From Candidatus Saccharibacteria bacterium oral taxon 488 (GTDB lineage Bacteria; Patescibacteriota; Saccharimonadia; Saccharimonadales; Saccharimonadaceae), in NCBI GenBank assembly GCA_013099015.1, contig CP039998.1, forward strand, positions 186,001 to 250,000: a stretch of 64,000 bases of DNA, given 5' to 3'. The translations under genes were made by a program, and so were the position numbers. A model generated the notes under the pieces. That model was not told where the DNA came from. It did no database searches and saw only the letters and a list, made by a program, of their open reading frames with translations. Of this stretch, positions 33,851-43,766 are shown piece by piece; within the stretch, counting starts at the first letter, position 1, and every line of letters starts with the position of its first letter.

Positions 33851-35623
33851 ATGAAAACAGTTGAATCAAAACCTGTCATGACTGAAACCGAATTACGGCT
33901 CGAGCCTCGCGTTTCAGAAAGTTATTATTCTCCAGACATGGATGATCGAACGGTGGATGGTGTTGTGGAGTTGATGACTGGTCTGCAGGAAAGTATGCAG
34001 GCAGTTAGGGCTGACTGGCGGGCAGTGGCCATAGGAGATCGGCAGCTCTTGGAGCGACTGGCGGCGCCACATATTGCGCGTATCAATGAGTCGAGGCGCC
34101 GGACAGATTTGGAGGAGCCGGATATAGACGTCAGTGAAATTAGTGAGAACTTTTTGTTGGGCTTGGCGGAGCCGAATTGGGAAGAGCAGATGCCGCGCGA
34201 CACAAGTGACGAGGAGCTGCAGCGCTGGGAAAGCTTTAAGGATGAGCACCCTGATGTAGCCGACAATCTGGAAGAATGGTACATGTATCATGCGAAATTA
34301 CATGAGCTACGCAAAGATACCGGGTTGATGGAGCGGTTTGACGAGGAATATCGTGGTGAACAAATGGCGGCAACCCGTGCGGCAGCTGGGTTTTTGCATG
34401 CCCAGAACAGAAAACAGCATATTAGCGAGCAGATGGCAAACTTGCGTAGTAGGGCGGCGAAAACAGGCCGTTCTTTGACGGCAGGCGAGAGGCGAAAAAT
34501 AGCTGCATGGCAAAAGCAGTTGTCCGAGGTTGATGAGAATATCGATATTCCGCCAAATAGTAGCAGGGAGCAGTTTTTGGAGGAAGTGACTCGTCTACAA
34601 GTCCGTGAGTGGAAACGACAACTGAACAGTGGTTTGTTGATGACTGAACAGATGCAAACAATCATTGACGAGACGCTGCCGGCTATGATGCGGGGTGAGC
34701 CAACGTTGTTCGTCGGTGAGACGGGCGGTGCCAAAACTGCCATGGCGGAGTATATGGTGCAGACGTATTTTGGGGTTGAACCTGAGTTCGTCAGCGCATA
34801 TGGTGACGTCAATAGTTACCAGTTGATGGGTAAGCAAGAGCTGCGCGAGAAAAACGGTGCGAGTGTTAGCGAGTTTGTGCCGGGGCCGATTATCCGTGCC
34901 ATGGAGCAGGGTAAGCCGCTTATCCTTGATGAAATTAACGCCATGCCACCAGAACTGTTGAAACGCTTGAACAAAATTATGCAGTTGCGCCCAGGCGATA
35001 GATTTACGGTACAGGAAGATTCTGGGCGGGTTGTTAAGGTTCAACCGGGCTTTTGTATCATCGCCACGGCGAATGAAAAGTCAAAACGTTACAAGGGCGT
35101 GGATGATTTGAGCGTTGAGTTCCAAAACCGGTTTGGGGCAAATATCAATCGCGTGCGTTACCCTGACCACGACAAGGGCTATGACGAATATCCGCGTGAG
35201 AATGCTCAGCTGGCCATGGCGGCGGTGGCGACGAAACGAGGCGAGTTGCCGCCAGATATTGATGAGGGGGATTTTGAGAATTTCGTGAGGGCAGCTCGGT
35301 TGAGCCAACAGATATTTAGCGGCACCAATGGCGAAGGCTACGATCAGTTCATTGATACAGAGAGAATGGTCGATAATCGTCCTGGTTTGGAGGAAACAGT
35401 GTTGGCACCGCGTACCATGGTGGATATTTTACGAAAAGTTGCCGGCAGTTATGGAGTGGTGTCGCTGAAGCGGGCTTGTCAAACATTCCTGGATGGCATC
35501 AAGAACCCGAATGACCGCAAAGTAATGCATCATATCCTTGAGTATCATGATTTGCTGCCGGAGGAAATGCTGAGAAATACATCGGAAGAAGCAGGAGATA
35601 ACGAGGAGACAGATGAAAGCTGA
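33851..35623 (+). CDS. MoxR-family AAA+ ATPase with long N-terminal extension
   Basis: A 590-residue protein. Residues 1 to about 260 are helical and charged without a recognised domain. The AAA+ core follows: Walker A GETGGAKT (289-296), Walker B LILDE (357-361), sensor 1 ATAN (405-408) and an arginine at 427 in the finger position. MoxR ATPases remodel or load cofactors into target complexes together with vWA proteins. Typical members have about 300-350 residues, so the extension is notable. ATG 33851 was chosen because the frame upstream lies in the divergent gene. No clear ribosome site. Confidence 0.88.
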   Translation: MKTVESKPVMTETELRLEPRVSESYYSPDMDDRTVDGVVELMTGLQESMQAVRADWRAVAIGDRQLLERLAAPHIARINESRRRTDLEEPDIDVSEISENFLLGLAEPNWEEQMPRDTSDEELQRWESFKDEHPDVADNLEEWYMYHAKLHELRKDTGLMERFDEEYRGEQMAATRAAAGFLHAQNRKQHISEQMANLRSRAAKTGRSLTAGERRKIAAWQKQLSEVDENIDIPPNSSREQFLEEVTRLQVREWKRQLNSGLLMTEQMQTIIDETLPAMMRGEPTLFVGETGGAKTAMAEYMVQTYFGVEPEFVSAYGDVNSYQLMGKQELREKNGASVSEFVPGPIIRAMEQGKPLILDEINAMPPELLKRLNKIMQLRPGDRFTVQEDSGRVVKVQPGFCIIATANEKSKRYKGVDDLSVEFQNRFGANINRVRYPDHDKGYDEYPRENAQLAMAAVATKRGELPPDIDEGDFENFVRAARLSQQIFSGTNGEGYDQFIDTERMVDNRPGLEETVLAPRTMVDILRKVAGSYGVVSLKRACQTFLDGIKNPNDRKVMHHILEYHDLLPEEMLRNTSEEAGDNEETDES

Positions 35624-35644
35624 TTGGCTTTTAGGGCAGAGTAT

Positions 35645-36484
35645 ATGAGTATGCCTGAAATTCTTCCACCGGAAATTCTCACCGCTGCCGAGGACGCATG
35701 GGGGCGAGCTCAGGAGGGGCAAGTTCATACTGGTAAAAATATTGGTTCTGCGGTAATATTTGGCGCGCTTGATGGCGCTGTTAGGAAGGCTAGGGAGGAA
35801 AGTGAGATTGGCTTTGGCGCGCTGGAAGTTATAGCGAACCCAGAGATTAAAGAACTATTTAAGCGAGATTTTGAGGATTATAAAGCAATTTTTGCTGAGG
35901 CAGGTATTGATGTACCGACACCAGATGAATTGGCGCAGGGTGGTATTGATTTTGGTTGGCTAGCAGAACTAAAAAGGATGTGGCCAGGGTATGACTTGGT
36001 AGTGGCGCCACTAACGTTGCCACAGGACACGTTTGAGAGAATTGGTTGTGACTGGAGCATGGAAGGGGGAGTGGTTTCTAATTGGAATGGTATAATGAAA
36101 GACACGGTAGACAATTGGCGACTGACGGCTGTAGGTGATAATAAATGGACGGCTTTCATGTTATTTAATAATGAAGAACCAGAGGAGTGTGGTCTATCCT
36201 ACGATCAGATAACACAATATGGGTCGGCTGTGCCAGTAGTCTGTTATGCTGCCTATCAAGTGCACCGTATTCGCCAGGGTATATTGCCAGTGGATACCGA
36301 TACTCGCTCTTGGGCGGCAGGTAGGTTCGTCGTCGGCAACGATACCTATGCTCCGTGTGTTGGCTGGGAGATTGGACCTAGGGATTATATGCTGGTAGTC
36401 GATTACTGTAATGCATCGAAAGGGACTGAGATTGTAGGCTTGCGTTCTCTGATGGGCGATATTGCGCCAGCGCGGTCTGGCTAA
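35645..36484 (+). CDS. Unknown protein, paralogue of the 30903 gene, paired with MoxR
   Basis: A 279-residue soluble protein starting at ATG 35645 with AGGGCAGAG upstream; a TTG seven codons earlier is in frame and abuts the MoxR stop. It shares sequence along its length with the protein at 30903, strongest in the first 120 residues and at the C-terminus. It is richer in Trp and Cys and shorter in the middle. Coupled to MoxR. Function unknown; co-location suggests a substrate or adaptor of the MoxR-vWA pair. Confidence 0.78.
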   Translation: MSMPEILPPEILTAAEDAWGRAQEGQVHTGKNIGSAVIFGALDGAVRKAREESEIGFGALEVIANPEIKELFKRDFEDYKAIFAEAGIDVPTPDELAQGGIDFGWLAELKRMWPGYDLVVAPLTLPQDTFERIGCDWSMEGGVVSNWNGIMKDTVDNWRLTAVGDNKWTAFMLFNNEEPEECGLSYDQITQYGSAVPVVCYAAYQVHRIRQGILPVDTDTRSWAAGRFVVGNDTYAPCVGWEIGPRDYMLVVDYCNASKGTEIVGLRSLMGDIAPARSG

Positions 36485-36525
36485 CTCCGTGCCCAAACAC
36501 CCTTTAATTTTCCAGCCCTGCACGG

Positions 36526-36531
36526 TATAAT
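36526..36531 (+). promoter_or_regulatory. -10 box of secA
   Basis: TATAAT about 46 bases before the secA ATG. A GAGGGAG ribosome site follows, so this message has a leader. Confidence 0.5.
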
Positions 36532-36577
36532 TGTATACAGTTTTGAAAATGCCTGAAAGTGAGGGAGTTTTGAGTTT

Positions 36578-39208
36578 ATGGCAATGACACAACAAAAGGC
36601 GCTGAGTAAGATTTTTGGCGATCCGCAGAAGAAGATTTTGAAGCGGCTGCGTAAGCAAGTTGACGTAATTAACGGTCTGTCCGAAAAATATGAAAAACTG
36701 TCGGACAAGGAGTTGCGGGCACAGACGGAGGCGCTGAAAAAGCGTCTGACGAAGAAAAACGTAACACTGGATACGATTTTGCCGGATGCCTTTGCGGTGG
36801 TGCGCGAGGCAGCCAAGCGCGTCATCGGCGAGCGTCCGTACGATGTTCAGCTAATCGGCGGCATGGTGCTTCATGAGGGCAATGTGGCCGAGATGAAGAC
36901 CGGTGAAGGTAAAACCTTGGTGGCGACGCTGCCGACCTATCTGAATGCGCTGGAGGAAAAAGGCGTTCATGTGGTGACCGTCAATGATTATCTGGCGCAG
37001 CGCGACGCTGGCTGGATGGGCCAGGTGTATGACTTTTTAGGCCTGACCACTGGCGTGATCATCAACGAAGCGTCGTTTGTGTACGACAAAGAGTATGATA
37101 ATGAGCATCACGACGATCCGCGCATGCGCAAGCTCCGTCCGGTCACTCGTAAAGAAGCCTACGCGGCCGACATTACGTACGGCACTAACAACGAGTTTGG
37201 CTTTGACTATCTGCGCGACAACATGGTTAACGACGTTGATTTGCTCAGGCAACGCGAGCTGAACTTCGCCATCGTTGACGAGGTGGACTCAATTTTGATC
37301 GACGAAGCGCGTACTCCGCTGATCATCTCGGCGCCAGCAGCGGAGAACCCTGACAATTATTATACTTTCGCTAAAGTTGCCAGTAAATTAGTGCCAGAGG
37401 ACTATGTTTTGGATGAAAAGCGCCGCAGCGTGGCGCTGACCGACGAGGGCGTGGAGAAAGTCCAAAAACTGCTGGGAATAAAAAATTTATACACGCCAGA
37501 CCACGTGCGCAGCGTTTACCACATGGACCAAGCGCTGCGAGCACAAACATTGTTCAAGCGCGACAAAGATTATGTGGTAACCAATGACGGCGAAGTGATC
37601 ATCGTCGATGAACACACCGGTCGTTTGATGCAAGGACGCCGCTACAACGAAGGCTTGCACCAGGCGATTGAGGCTAAAGAAAACGTGCCAGTACTAGAGG
37701 AGAGCATGACGCTGGCGACCATTTCGTTCCAGAACTATTTCCGTTTGTACAATAAACTTTCCGGTATGACCGGTACGGCGTTCACCGAGGCGGAGGAGTT
37801 CCAACAAATTTATTCACTGGACGTCATCCAAATTCCGCCGAACAAGCCAGTTATTCGCGACGATAAAGAAGACCTGATCTTCAAGACCGAAAAGGGCAAA
37901 CTGAAGGCGGTGGCTGAAGCCATCAAAGATTATCACAAGCAAGGCCGGCCAGTGCTGGTTGGTTCTGGTTCGATTGCTAAGAACGAGCAGATTGCTAAAT
38001 ATCTGGAAAAAGAAGGCATTAAGTTTGAGATTTTGAACGCTAAGAACAATGAGCGTGAGGCTGCCATCATCGAGAAGGCTGGTGAGAAGGGCGCGATTAC
38101 GCTAGCGACAAACATTGCCGGACGTGGTACCGACATCAAGCTGGGCAAGGGCGTCAAGGAATTGGGTGGTTTGGTGGTGATCGGCTCGGAGCGGCACGAG
38201 TCACGCCGCATTGACAATCAGCTGCGCGGTCGCGGCGGTCGTCAGGGCGACCCGGGCGAGACGCAGTTCTATGTGTCAACCGAAGATGATTTGATGCGAA
38301 TTTTCCAGGGCGAGCGCATCGCGGCGTTGATGGATCGGCTGGGCGTGGACGAAGATACGCCAATTCAAAACCGCGCTGTGTCAAAGACATTGGAGGCAGC
38401 CCAGAAGCGCGTTGAGGGCTACAACTTTGATACGCGCAAAAATGTTGTTCAGTACGACAACGTGATTAATCGTCACCGCCGTGTGGTCTACACGATGCGG
38501 CGAAAAATCCTTGAAGGCGATAATATCCAGCCGGAAATTGAGCGGTTGTTGCGAGACAGAGTCAAAGAGCTAGTGACGCTACCGACCAAAAACAACCCGA
38601 AGTTTATCGAGGAATTTACCTCGGCCTTTCCGGTCGATGAGGCGGCCGTGCGCAAGGTTGGCCGCGAGAAAAAAGACCGTCCACGCCTCCAAAAAGCCCT
38701 GAAACTAGCACACCAGGCCTACCGGGAAAAAGATGAAGAAATCGGTACTGAAGAGTTGCGCGGTGTGGAGCGCGAGGTGTATATGGCGGTGCTCGACACC
38801 CTGTGGATGCAGCACCTAGAGAATATGCAACACCTACGCGAAGGCATTCACTGGCGCAGCGTTGGGCAGCGCGATCCGTTGGTAGAGTACCGGGCGGAGT
38901 CACAAAAATTGTTCACCAGCCTCCAGGAAAATCTGCGTAACGAAGTTCTGAACACAATTTTTCATATTCATAAATCTGACGCAGTGATTCGCCAGTCGCA
39001 GGATGATGAGTATGATACCGAGCTAACGCGCCTAGTGGAAAGCGCAGTTGAGCGTGGCGTTAATGAAGTTGGTGCGGGCGAGGAAAATCGCGACGGTGAC
39101 TTTTCGGTGAAAAAGGGCAAATCAAACGCCGAGTCGAACCGTGCCAAAAACCAAGCACGCAAGAAGAAAAAAGCGCAGCGCCAAAACCGCAAAAAGAATC
39201 GCAAATAA
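36578..39208 (+). CDS. secA: Preprotein translocase ATPase SecA
   Basis: The 876-residue motor of Sec secretion. Walker A is seen as MKTGEGKTLVATLP, and family signatures follow (VHVVTVNDYLAQRDAGWM, ADITYGTNNEFGFDYLRDNM, FAIVDEVDSILIDEARTPLIIS, ITLATNIAGRGTDIKLG, SERHESRRIDNQLRGRGGRQGDPG). The preprotein-binding and helical scaffold regions are complete. The C-terminus is a Lys/Arg-rich tail without the CxCx8CH/C zinc motif for SecB, and no secB was seen. GAGGGAG precedes the ATG. The signal peptidase lies at 75. Confidence 0.97.
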   Translation: MAMTQQKALSKIFGDPQKKILKRLRKQVDVINGLSEKYEKLSDKELRAQTEALKKRLTKKNVTLDTILPDAFAVVREAAKRVIGERPYDVQLIGGMVLHEGNVAEMKTGEGKTLVATLPTYLNALEEKGVHVVTVNDYLAQRDAGWMGQVYDFLGLTTGVIINEASFVYDKEYDNEHHDDPRMRKLRPVTRKEAYAADITYGTNNEFGFDYLRDNMVNDVDLLRQRELNFAIVDEVDSILIDEARTPLIISAPAAENPDNYYTFAKVASKLVPEDYVLDEKRRSVALTDEGVEKVQKLLGIKNLYTPDHVRSVYHMDQALRAQTLFKRDKDYVVTNDGEVIIVDEHTGRLMQGRRYNEGLHQAIEAKENVPVLEESMTLATISFQNYFRLYNKLSGMTGTAFTEAEEFQQIYSLDVIQIPPNKPVIRDDKEDLIFKTEKGKLKAVAEAIKDYHKQGRPVLVGSGSIAKNEQIAKYLEKEGIKFEILNAKNNEREAAIIEKAGEKGAITLATNIAGRGTDIKLGKGVKELGGLVVIGSERHESRRIDNQLRGRGGRQGDPGETQFYVSTEDDLMRIFQGERIAALMDRLGVDEDTPIQNRAVSKTLEAAQKRVEGYNFDTRKNVVQYDNVINRHRRVVYTMRRKILEGDNIQPEIERLLRDRVKELVTLPTKNNPKFIEEFTSAFPVDEAAVRKVGREKKDRPRLQKALKLAHQAYREKDEEIGTEELRGVEREVYMAVLDTLWMQHLENMQHLREGIHWRSVGQRDPLVEYRAESQKLFTSLQENLRNEVLNTIFHIHKSDAVIRQSQDDEYDTELTRLVESAVERGVNEVGAGEENRDGDFSVKKGKSNAESNRAKNQARKKKKAQRQNRKKNRK

Positions 39209-39241
39209 ATCTAAAACCGGTGGGCAGAGAGCGACAGACAG

Positions 39242-40519
39242 ATGAAACATACGGTCAAAGAAATAAAATTGAAAAACGGCGCGAAAGGCTTGTTTATTGA
39301 TGTGCCGGACGCGACAGTGATGAGCTTTCAGGTGCAGTTTCGAGCGGGCAACCGCTACGTTCGCGACAAGGATATCTACGAGACGGCGCACATCATGGAG
39401 CATATGGCGTTTGGGGCGAATGAGAAGTTTCGTTCGGAGCACGCGTATGAGCAGGAGTTTACCAAGAATGGCGCCTATCATAATGCGTTCACCTCTGATT
39501 ATTCAATGGTGTACGAGGCGGCCTGCGCGGATTTTGAATGGGATCGGATTTTGGAATTACAGCGGCTGGCGATCACCACACCACGCTTTAATGCCGAAGA
39601 ACTAGAGGCCGAGAAAGGTAACGTTCGGAGCGAGCTGACCGGCTATCTCAATAACCACAACCGCGTGATGTGGCCGCGGGTTCAGCAAGCACTGGGCGAG
39701 GATATTTTGACATATAATCAGCGGCTGAAAACGATTGACGCGATTACCCTAAAAGACATCAAGGAGCATCATCGGCGGACACATACCCTCAATAATATGC
39801 GGTTTGTGGTGGCCGGCAAGTTGACCGGGCGGATGGCGACGATTCGTGAATCGCTGGAGCAGTGGCAGCTAGAGCCGGGCGAGCGATTTGCTATTCCGCA
39901 CGATAACCTGTCGAGTGCCGCGCCGATTTTTGTCCGCCGCAAGGAGGCCTCGAATCTGACATTTGGCTGGTCGATGAATCTGCCGCGTGAGCTGAGCGAT
40001 GAGGATTCTGACGCTATGGGCTGCTTGAATCATATCTTGACCGGGACGATGAGCTCGCGGATTTTCGGGGCGGCGCGCAAGAAGGGGCTGGCTTACGGTG
40101 TGTTCAGCGACACTTCGGTCGGGTTTTATGATTCGGCGTGGGACTTTGGCGGCCAGGTCAACCTCGAGACAGCAGAGGCGCTGTTCGATATCATCGTGCG
40201 CGAACTGCGCCGAGTGCTGAACGGAACGATCACCTCAGAGGATATCGAGAATGCCAAATCGTATGCGCTGGGCCGTTACCAGATGGGGGCACAGACGGTG
40301 GCCCAAATCAGTAATTTTTATACCGGGCGTTATTTTGCCGATGATTTCGTCAAGAATTATGAGGGCGTGCCGACAGCGATTTTGGCAGTGACTGCCGATC
40401 AAATCGTTCGGGTGGCGCGAGAGTTTTTTGCGGCAAATACCTGGGTGCTTGCTGGCGTGAGTAGCGGCGATAAAGAGCTGCTCGGGCGACTGCAGAAGAA
40501 GCTCGAGGGGCTGTTTTAG
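39242..40519 (+). CDS. M16 family zinc peptidase
   Basis: A 425-residue single-chain pitrilysin-family peptidase. It has the inverted zinc motif HxxEH at 50-54 (HIMEH) and the downstream Glu region (EAEKGNVRSEL, 122-132), followed by the second M16 domain with the R/Y substrate loop region (GLAYGVFSDTSVGFYDS). No signal peptide is visible, so it may act on peptides in the cytoplasm. It lies 33 bases after secA and could degrade signal or imported peptides; that is inference. Confidence 0.92.
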   Translation: MKHTVKEIKLKNGAKGLFIDVPDATVMSFQVQFRAGNRYVRDKDIYETAHIMEHMAFGANEKFRSEHAYEQEFTKNGAYHNAFTSDYSMVYEAACADFEWDRILELQRLAITTPRFNAEELEAEKGNVRSELTGYLNNHNRVMWPRVQQALGEDILTYNQRLKTIDAITLKDIKEHHRRTHTLNNMRFVVAGKLTGRMATIRESLEQWQLEPGERFAIPHDNLSSAAPIFVRRKEASNLTFGWSMNLPRELSDEDSDAMGCLNHILTGTMSSRIFGAARKKGLAYGVFSDTSVGFYDSAWDFGGQVNLETAEALFDIIVRELRRVLNGTITSEDIENAKSYALGRYQMGAQTVAQISNFYTGRYFADDFVKNYEGVPTAILAVTADQIVRVAREFFAANTWVLAGVSSGDKELLGRLQKKLEGLF

Positions 40520-40660
40520 GCGGGATCTTCCTGCGCTTATGCTTGAGAAAGATAACCCTTGTGTATTACCATTACTATGGGGTTATTCAGTTGGACTGAG
40601 GTGAGTGGACTGTCTTTGGAATAGCCGGTTTATTTAGTCGCAATGCGAGAGGAGTAGAAC

Positions 40661-41836
40661 ATGCATGAACATAATCTAGTAGAGACCGATCTTGGTCCAG
40701 CAATATCGGAGCAGGAGCGAGCGGAGCTGCTCGGGCGGATGATTGCTGATCAGGAGCGTAGTGATGCGGCTGCTGAAACACTAGAGCGGGATATTGATAA
40801 GGGCCGCATACTAGAGGGTCGAAATGTGTTGGCACTCGTCAGTACGATCTATCGTGAAGTGCGTGATCTGCGCAGGAGTATTATAAATGGCTCGCGGCCT
40901 ATCGATCCTTCCGCTGTTCATCTTGTGGCGAGTATGCCCCTTGATTATACCGACAATCTCAACAATAGGCATAGGGATGATGCGATTTGTTTATATGAAG
41001 TATGCAAGGCGACTGAGACTAATAGGAATTCGTTGCGTCCAAAGGATGAGGAGGAACTTATCGAAATCCATATGAGAAAGCGACTTCAGCCGTATGTCGA
41101 CTCTGGGCTTATTCCCGAGAGTATTATCATTGAAGCGCGTACAGTTAAGTCGTCCTATGACGATCGGCTTCCGGCGCTTCCGTATGGCTCGGTAATTTTT
41201 AGGGCTAACGTATATCCACGACAAATTGATGAAGGAGTTAAAGAGAAGGCCGTTAGTGATGCAGTGTTGCGAGAGATAGGCGAACACGCGATTCGGAGTG
41301 ATGCTTCGCAGCATAGTACCGCTGGTTCTGAAAAGTTAACTCCAGAGAACGATGAGGTTATTTTACAGCCAGATGACCTCGCTATATTGCATTGGTGCTC
41401 CAAAATTGCTGAGTTTGCACGAGTTGTACGCCAGCGCGCCCTGGAGGATCGGCAGAAAGGGGATGGAATATACCCTAGTGTTGCCAGTCAAGAGCGGGCT
41501 ATATTTGTTAATCAAAACAGCGATGACAAAAACCCAACAGTTTCATCCCGGTTCCCACGCAGGCCTTTGCTACGCTATGATTTTGTGCCGCAGGTTACTG
41601 GTGACTATATCGTCGACTATATCCGAGACGATCTTTTGCATCGCCTTCAACCCCATATAGATTCCGGATTAATCCCTCCAGTTGCTGTTAACGTAGAGCT
41701 ACGTCGGCATAAAGCGGAATCGTATGTGGTTGCCCGAGTTAGTTTTGATACTCTTAGTAAAGAGTGGGGTAAGAAGCTGCAGGAGAGAGATGTAGTCAAT
41801 TCAGCGCTAGATGTTCCAATATCTCGAAGTTCTTGA
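40661..41836 (+). CDS. Orphan protein with an internal duplicated module
   Basis: A 391-residue soluble protein with a helical N-terminal third. Two related segments follow: RLQPYVDSGLIP (141-152) and RLQPHIDSGLIP (328-339), each preceded by an acidic/basic helix and followed by a beta-type stretch (SIIIEARTV and VAVNVELRR). The protein therefore looks like two copies of one domain joined by a linker. No known family was recognised. GAGAGGAG precedes the ATG. The stop lies 4 bases before the murD -10 box. Confidence 0.78.
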   Translation: MHEHNLVETDLGPAISEQERAELLGRMIADQERSDAAAETLERDIDKGRILEGRNVLALVSTIYREVRDLRRSIINGSRPIDPSAVHLVASMPLDYTDNLNNRHRDDAICLYEVCKATETNRNSLRPKDEEELIEIHMRKRLQPYVDSGLIPESIIIEARTVKSSYDDRLPALPYGSVIFRANVYPRQIDEGVKEKAVSDAVLREIGEHAIRSDASQHSTAGSEKLTPENDEVILQPDDLAILHWCSKIAEFARVVRQRALEDRQKGDGIYPSVASQERAIFVNQNSDDKNPTVSSRFPRRPLLRYDFVPQVTGDYIVDYIRDDLLHRLQPHIDSGLIPPVAVNVELRRHKAESYVVARVSFDTLSKEWGKKLQERDVVNSALDVPISRSS

Positions 41837-41839
41837 TGG

Positions 41840-41845
41840 TATAAT
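41840..41845 (+). promoter_or_regulatory. Extended -10 box of murD (leaderless)
   Basis: TGG-TATAAT with 7 bases to ATG 41853. It supports this start over an in-frame one 14 codons upstream. Confidence 0.65.
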
Positions 41846-41852
41846 AGAAGCT

Positions 41853-43220
41853 ATGAAGATCATTATCGCTGGCTATGGCCTTGAGGGTATATCAAGTTTG
41901 AGATATTTTCAGCAGGCTTTTCCTGATGCTGAGTTTGTGATTGCTGACCAGAAGGCGGTTGAAGATGTGCCGGATGGCGTGGCAGTGCGGACTGGCGAGT
42001 CGGTGTTCGCCGAGCAGCTGCAGGATGCCGACATGGTGGTGCGAGCACCGGGTGTGCCGCCGCGGCTGCTCAAAACGTCGGGCAAAATATGGTCGGCGAC
42101 CAATGAGTTTTTTGACAAATGCCCAGCACCGATTATCGGTGTCACGGGGACGAAAGGCAAGGGTACGACCTGTAGTCTGATCGCGGCAATCTTGCGGGCG
42201 GCCGGTCAGACGGTGCATCTGGTTGGGAACATCGGTGTGCCGGCACTGGACGCGCTGCCAAGCATCACAAAGGATGACTTCGTTGTGTACGAACTATCGA
42301 GTTTTCAGCTGTGGGATCTCGAGAAATCGCCGACCATTGCCGTGGTATTGATGATCGAGCCGGATCATTTGGAGGTACATACGGATTTTGCCGAGTACCT
42401 CGATGCCAAGAAGAATATTCATCGTCACCAACAGGATGGTATATGTTTATATCACCCAACGAATAAATACTCACGGGAGGTAGCCACCACACTACTTGAT
42501 AGGCCGTTGTATGGGTGTGACTGTGAGACATGTAGTGAATACTGCGGAGATGATGAGTTAAATTTCGCGTACCGCTATGCTACCCCCGACGAGGATCAGG
42601 TGTATATCCGGGACGGCTACTTCTGCGTGCAAGATCGGCGGATTTGTCGCACCGATCATTTGCGGCTGCCGGGTGCGCACAACCTCGAGAATGCGTGTGC
42701 GGCGATGAGCGCAGTGACGGAATTGCCGATCACAGTGACTGACGAGCAGTACGCGGCTGGACTAGAGAGTTTCACAGGATTGCCGCATCGATTAAAATTT
42801 GTTGCTGAGAAAAACGGTGTGAAGTATTACGATGACAGTATCGCTACCACGCCAGGCAGTGCCATTGCAGCGCTGCGGGCGTTTGAGGCACCGAAAGTGC
42901 TGATCGTCGGCGGGTACGACAAGGGGGCGGATTATGATGAAATGGCCGCGGAGATTGTCAAGCAAATAGTGCGGGCGGTGATCATTATCGGGGCGAATGC
43001 GGCGAAGATTGAGCAGTCACTGCATCAAGCGTCGGTGACGGCGACAACAGTGGTGCTCGGTCAGACAACGATGGTGGATATCGTTGCCCAAGCCAGTCAA
43101 TTATCTCGCCCGGGCGATGTTGTCATCCTCAGTCCAGCGGCCGCCAGCTTTGGTATGTTCAAAAATTACGTCGACCGCGGCGAGCAGTTTGTGGCGGCGG
43201 TGGAGAAGCTTTATCCCTGA
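41853..43220 (+). CDS. murD: UDP-N-acetylmuramoylalanine-D-glutamate ligase
   Basis: Adds D-Glu to UDP-MurNAc-L-Ala in peptidoglycan synthesis. The 455-residue protein has the N-terminal Rossmann domain, the ATP loop [11 protein letters not shown], the central domain ([27 protein letters not shown]) and the C-terminal domain with [15 protein letters not shown] and [10 protein letters not shown] cysteine-rich insertion ([13 protein letters not shown], near 216-231) is unusual and could bind a metal. Its substrate D-Glu would come from murI, encoded just beyond hpt. The 3' end overlaps hpt by 10 bases. Confidence 0.95.
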   Translation: MKIIIAGYGLEGISSLRYFQQAFPDAEFVIADQKAVEDVPDGVAVRTGESVFAEQLQDADMVVRAPGVPPRLLKTSGKIWSATNEFFDKCPAPIIGVTGTKGKGTTCSLIAAILRAAGQTVHLVGNIGVPALDALPSITKDDFVVYELSSFQLWDLEKSPTIAVVLMIEPDHLEVHTDFAEYLDAKKNIHRHQQDGICLYHPTNKYSREVATTLLDRPLYGCDCETCSEYCGDDELNFAYRYATPDEDQVYIRDGYFCVQDRRICRTDHLRLPGAHNLENACAAMSAVTELPITVTDEQYAAGLESFTGLPHRLKFVAEKNGVKYYDDSIATTPGSAIAALRAFEAPKVLIVGGYDKGADYDEMAAEIVKQIVRAVIIIGANAAKIEQSLHQASVTATTVVLGQTTMVDIVAQASQLSRPGDVVILSPAAASFGMFKNYVDRGEQFVAAVEKLYP

Positions 43221-43750
43221 TACACCTCAGGCTTCAACACTCCGATATACGGTAGGTTTCGGTATTGTTGGCGGAAATCTAGGCCGTAGCCGACGACGAA
43301 TTCGTTAGGGACGGACAGGCCGACGTAATCGGCGGCGACGTTGGCGATACGTCGTTCGGGTTTGTCGAGTAGTGAGCAGACTTTGACCGAGGCCGCACCG
43401 CGACCAGCGAATAATTCTAGCAATTTTTCCAACGTTCGGCCGGTATCGACGATGTCCTCGACCAACAAAATATGCCGCCCAGTAACGTCGCTATCAATGT
43501 CTTTGAGAATAGTGACCGCGCCGGATGATTCAGTTGCGTCGCCGTAGCTAGAGACGTCAATGAAATCGATTTCCATATAGCAATCCATGGCGCGCACCAG
43601 ATCAATCATGAACGGCGCCGCACCGCGCAGTACGCCGATGACGAGCGGATTCTTGTCCTGGTATTCGTTAGTCAGCTCCCGACCCAGCCGCGCCACCGCG
43701 TCATTAATTTGTTCAGTAGTTACGAGGATGGTAGCGATATCTTGATTCAT
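43211..43750 (-). CDS. hpt: Hypoxanthine phosphoribosyltransferase
   Basis: Purine salvage enzyme converting hypoxanthine or guanine with PRPP to IMP or GMP. The 179-residue protein has the PRPP loop ([18 protein letters not shown]), the flexible loop region ([11 protein letters not shown]), and [13 protein letters not shown] near the C-terminus. Salvage fits a cell with few biosynthetic genes. ATG 43750 lies 6 bases after a TATACT box; the frame upstream is open but not homologous. Confidence 0.95.
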   Translation of the reverse strand: MNQDIATILVTTEQINDAVARLGRELTNEYQDKNPLVIGVLRGAAPFMIDLVRAMDCYMEIDFIDVSSYGDATESSGAVTILKDIDSDVTGRHILLVEDIVDTGRTLEKLLELFAGRGAASVKVCSLLDKPERRIANVAADYVGLSVPNEFVVGYGLDFRQQYRNLPYIGVLKPEVYQG

Positions 43751-43756
43751 AGGGGT

Positions 43757-43762
43757 AGTATA
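43757..43762 (-). promoter_or_regulatory. Extended -10 box of hpt (leaderless)
   Basis: TGT-TATACT on the minus strand with 6 bases to ATG 43750. It overlaps nearly the end of murI (43767). Confidence 0.6.
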
Positions 43763-43766
43763 ACAG

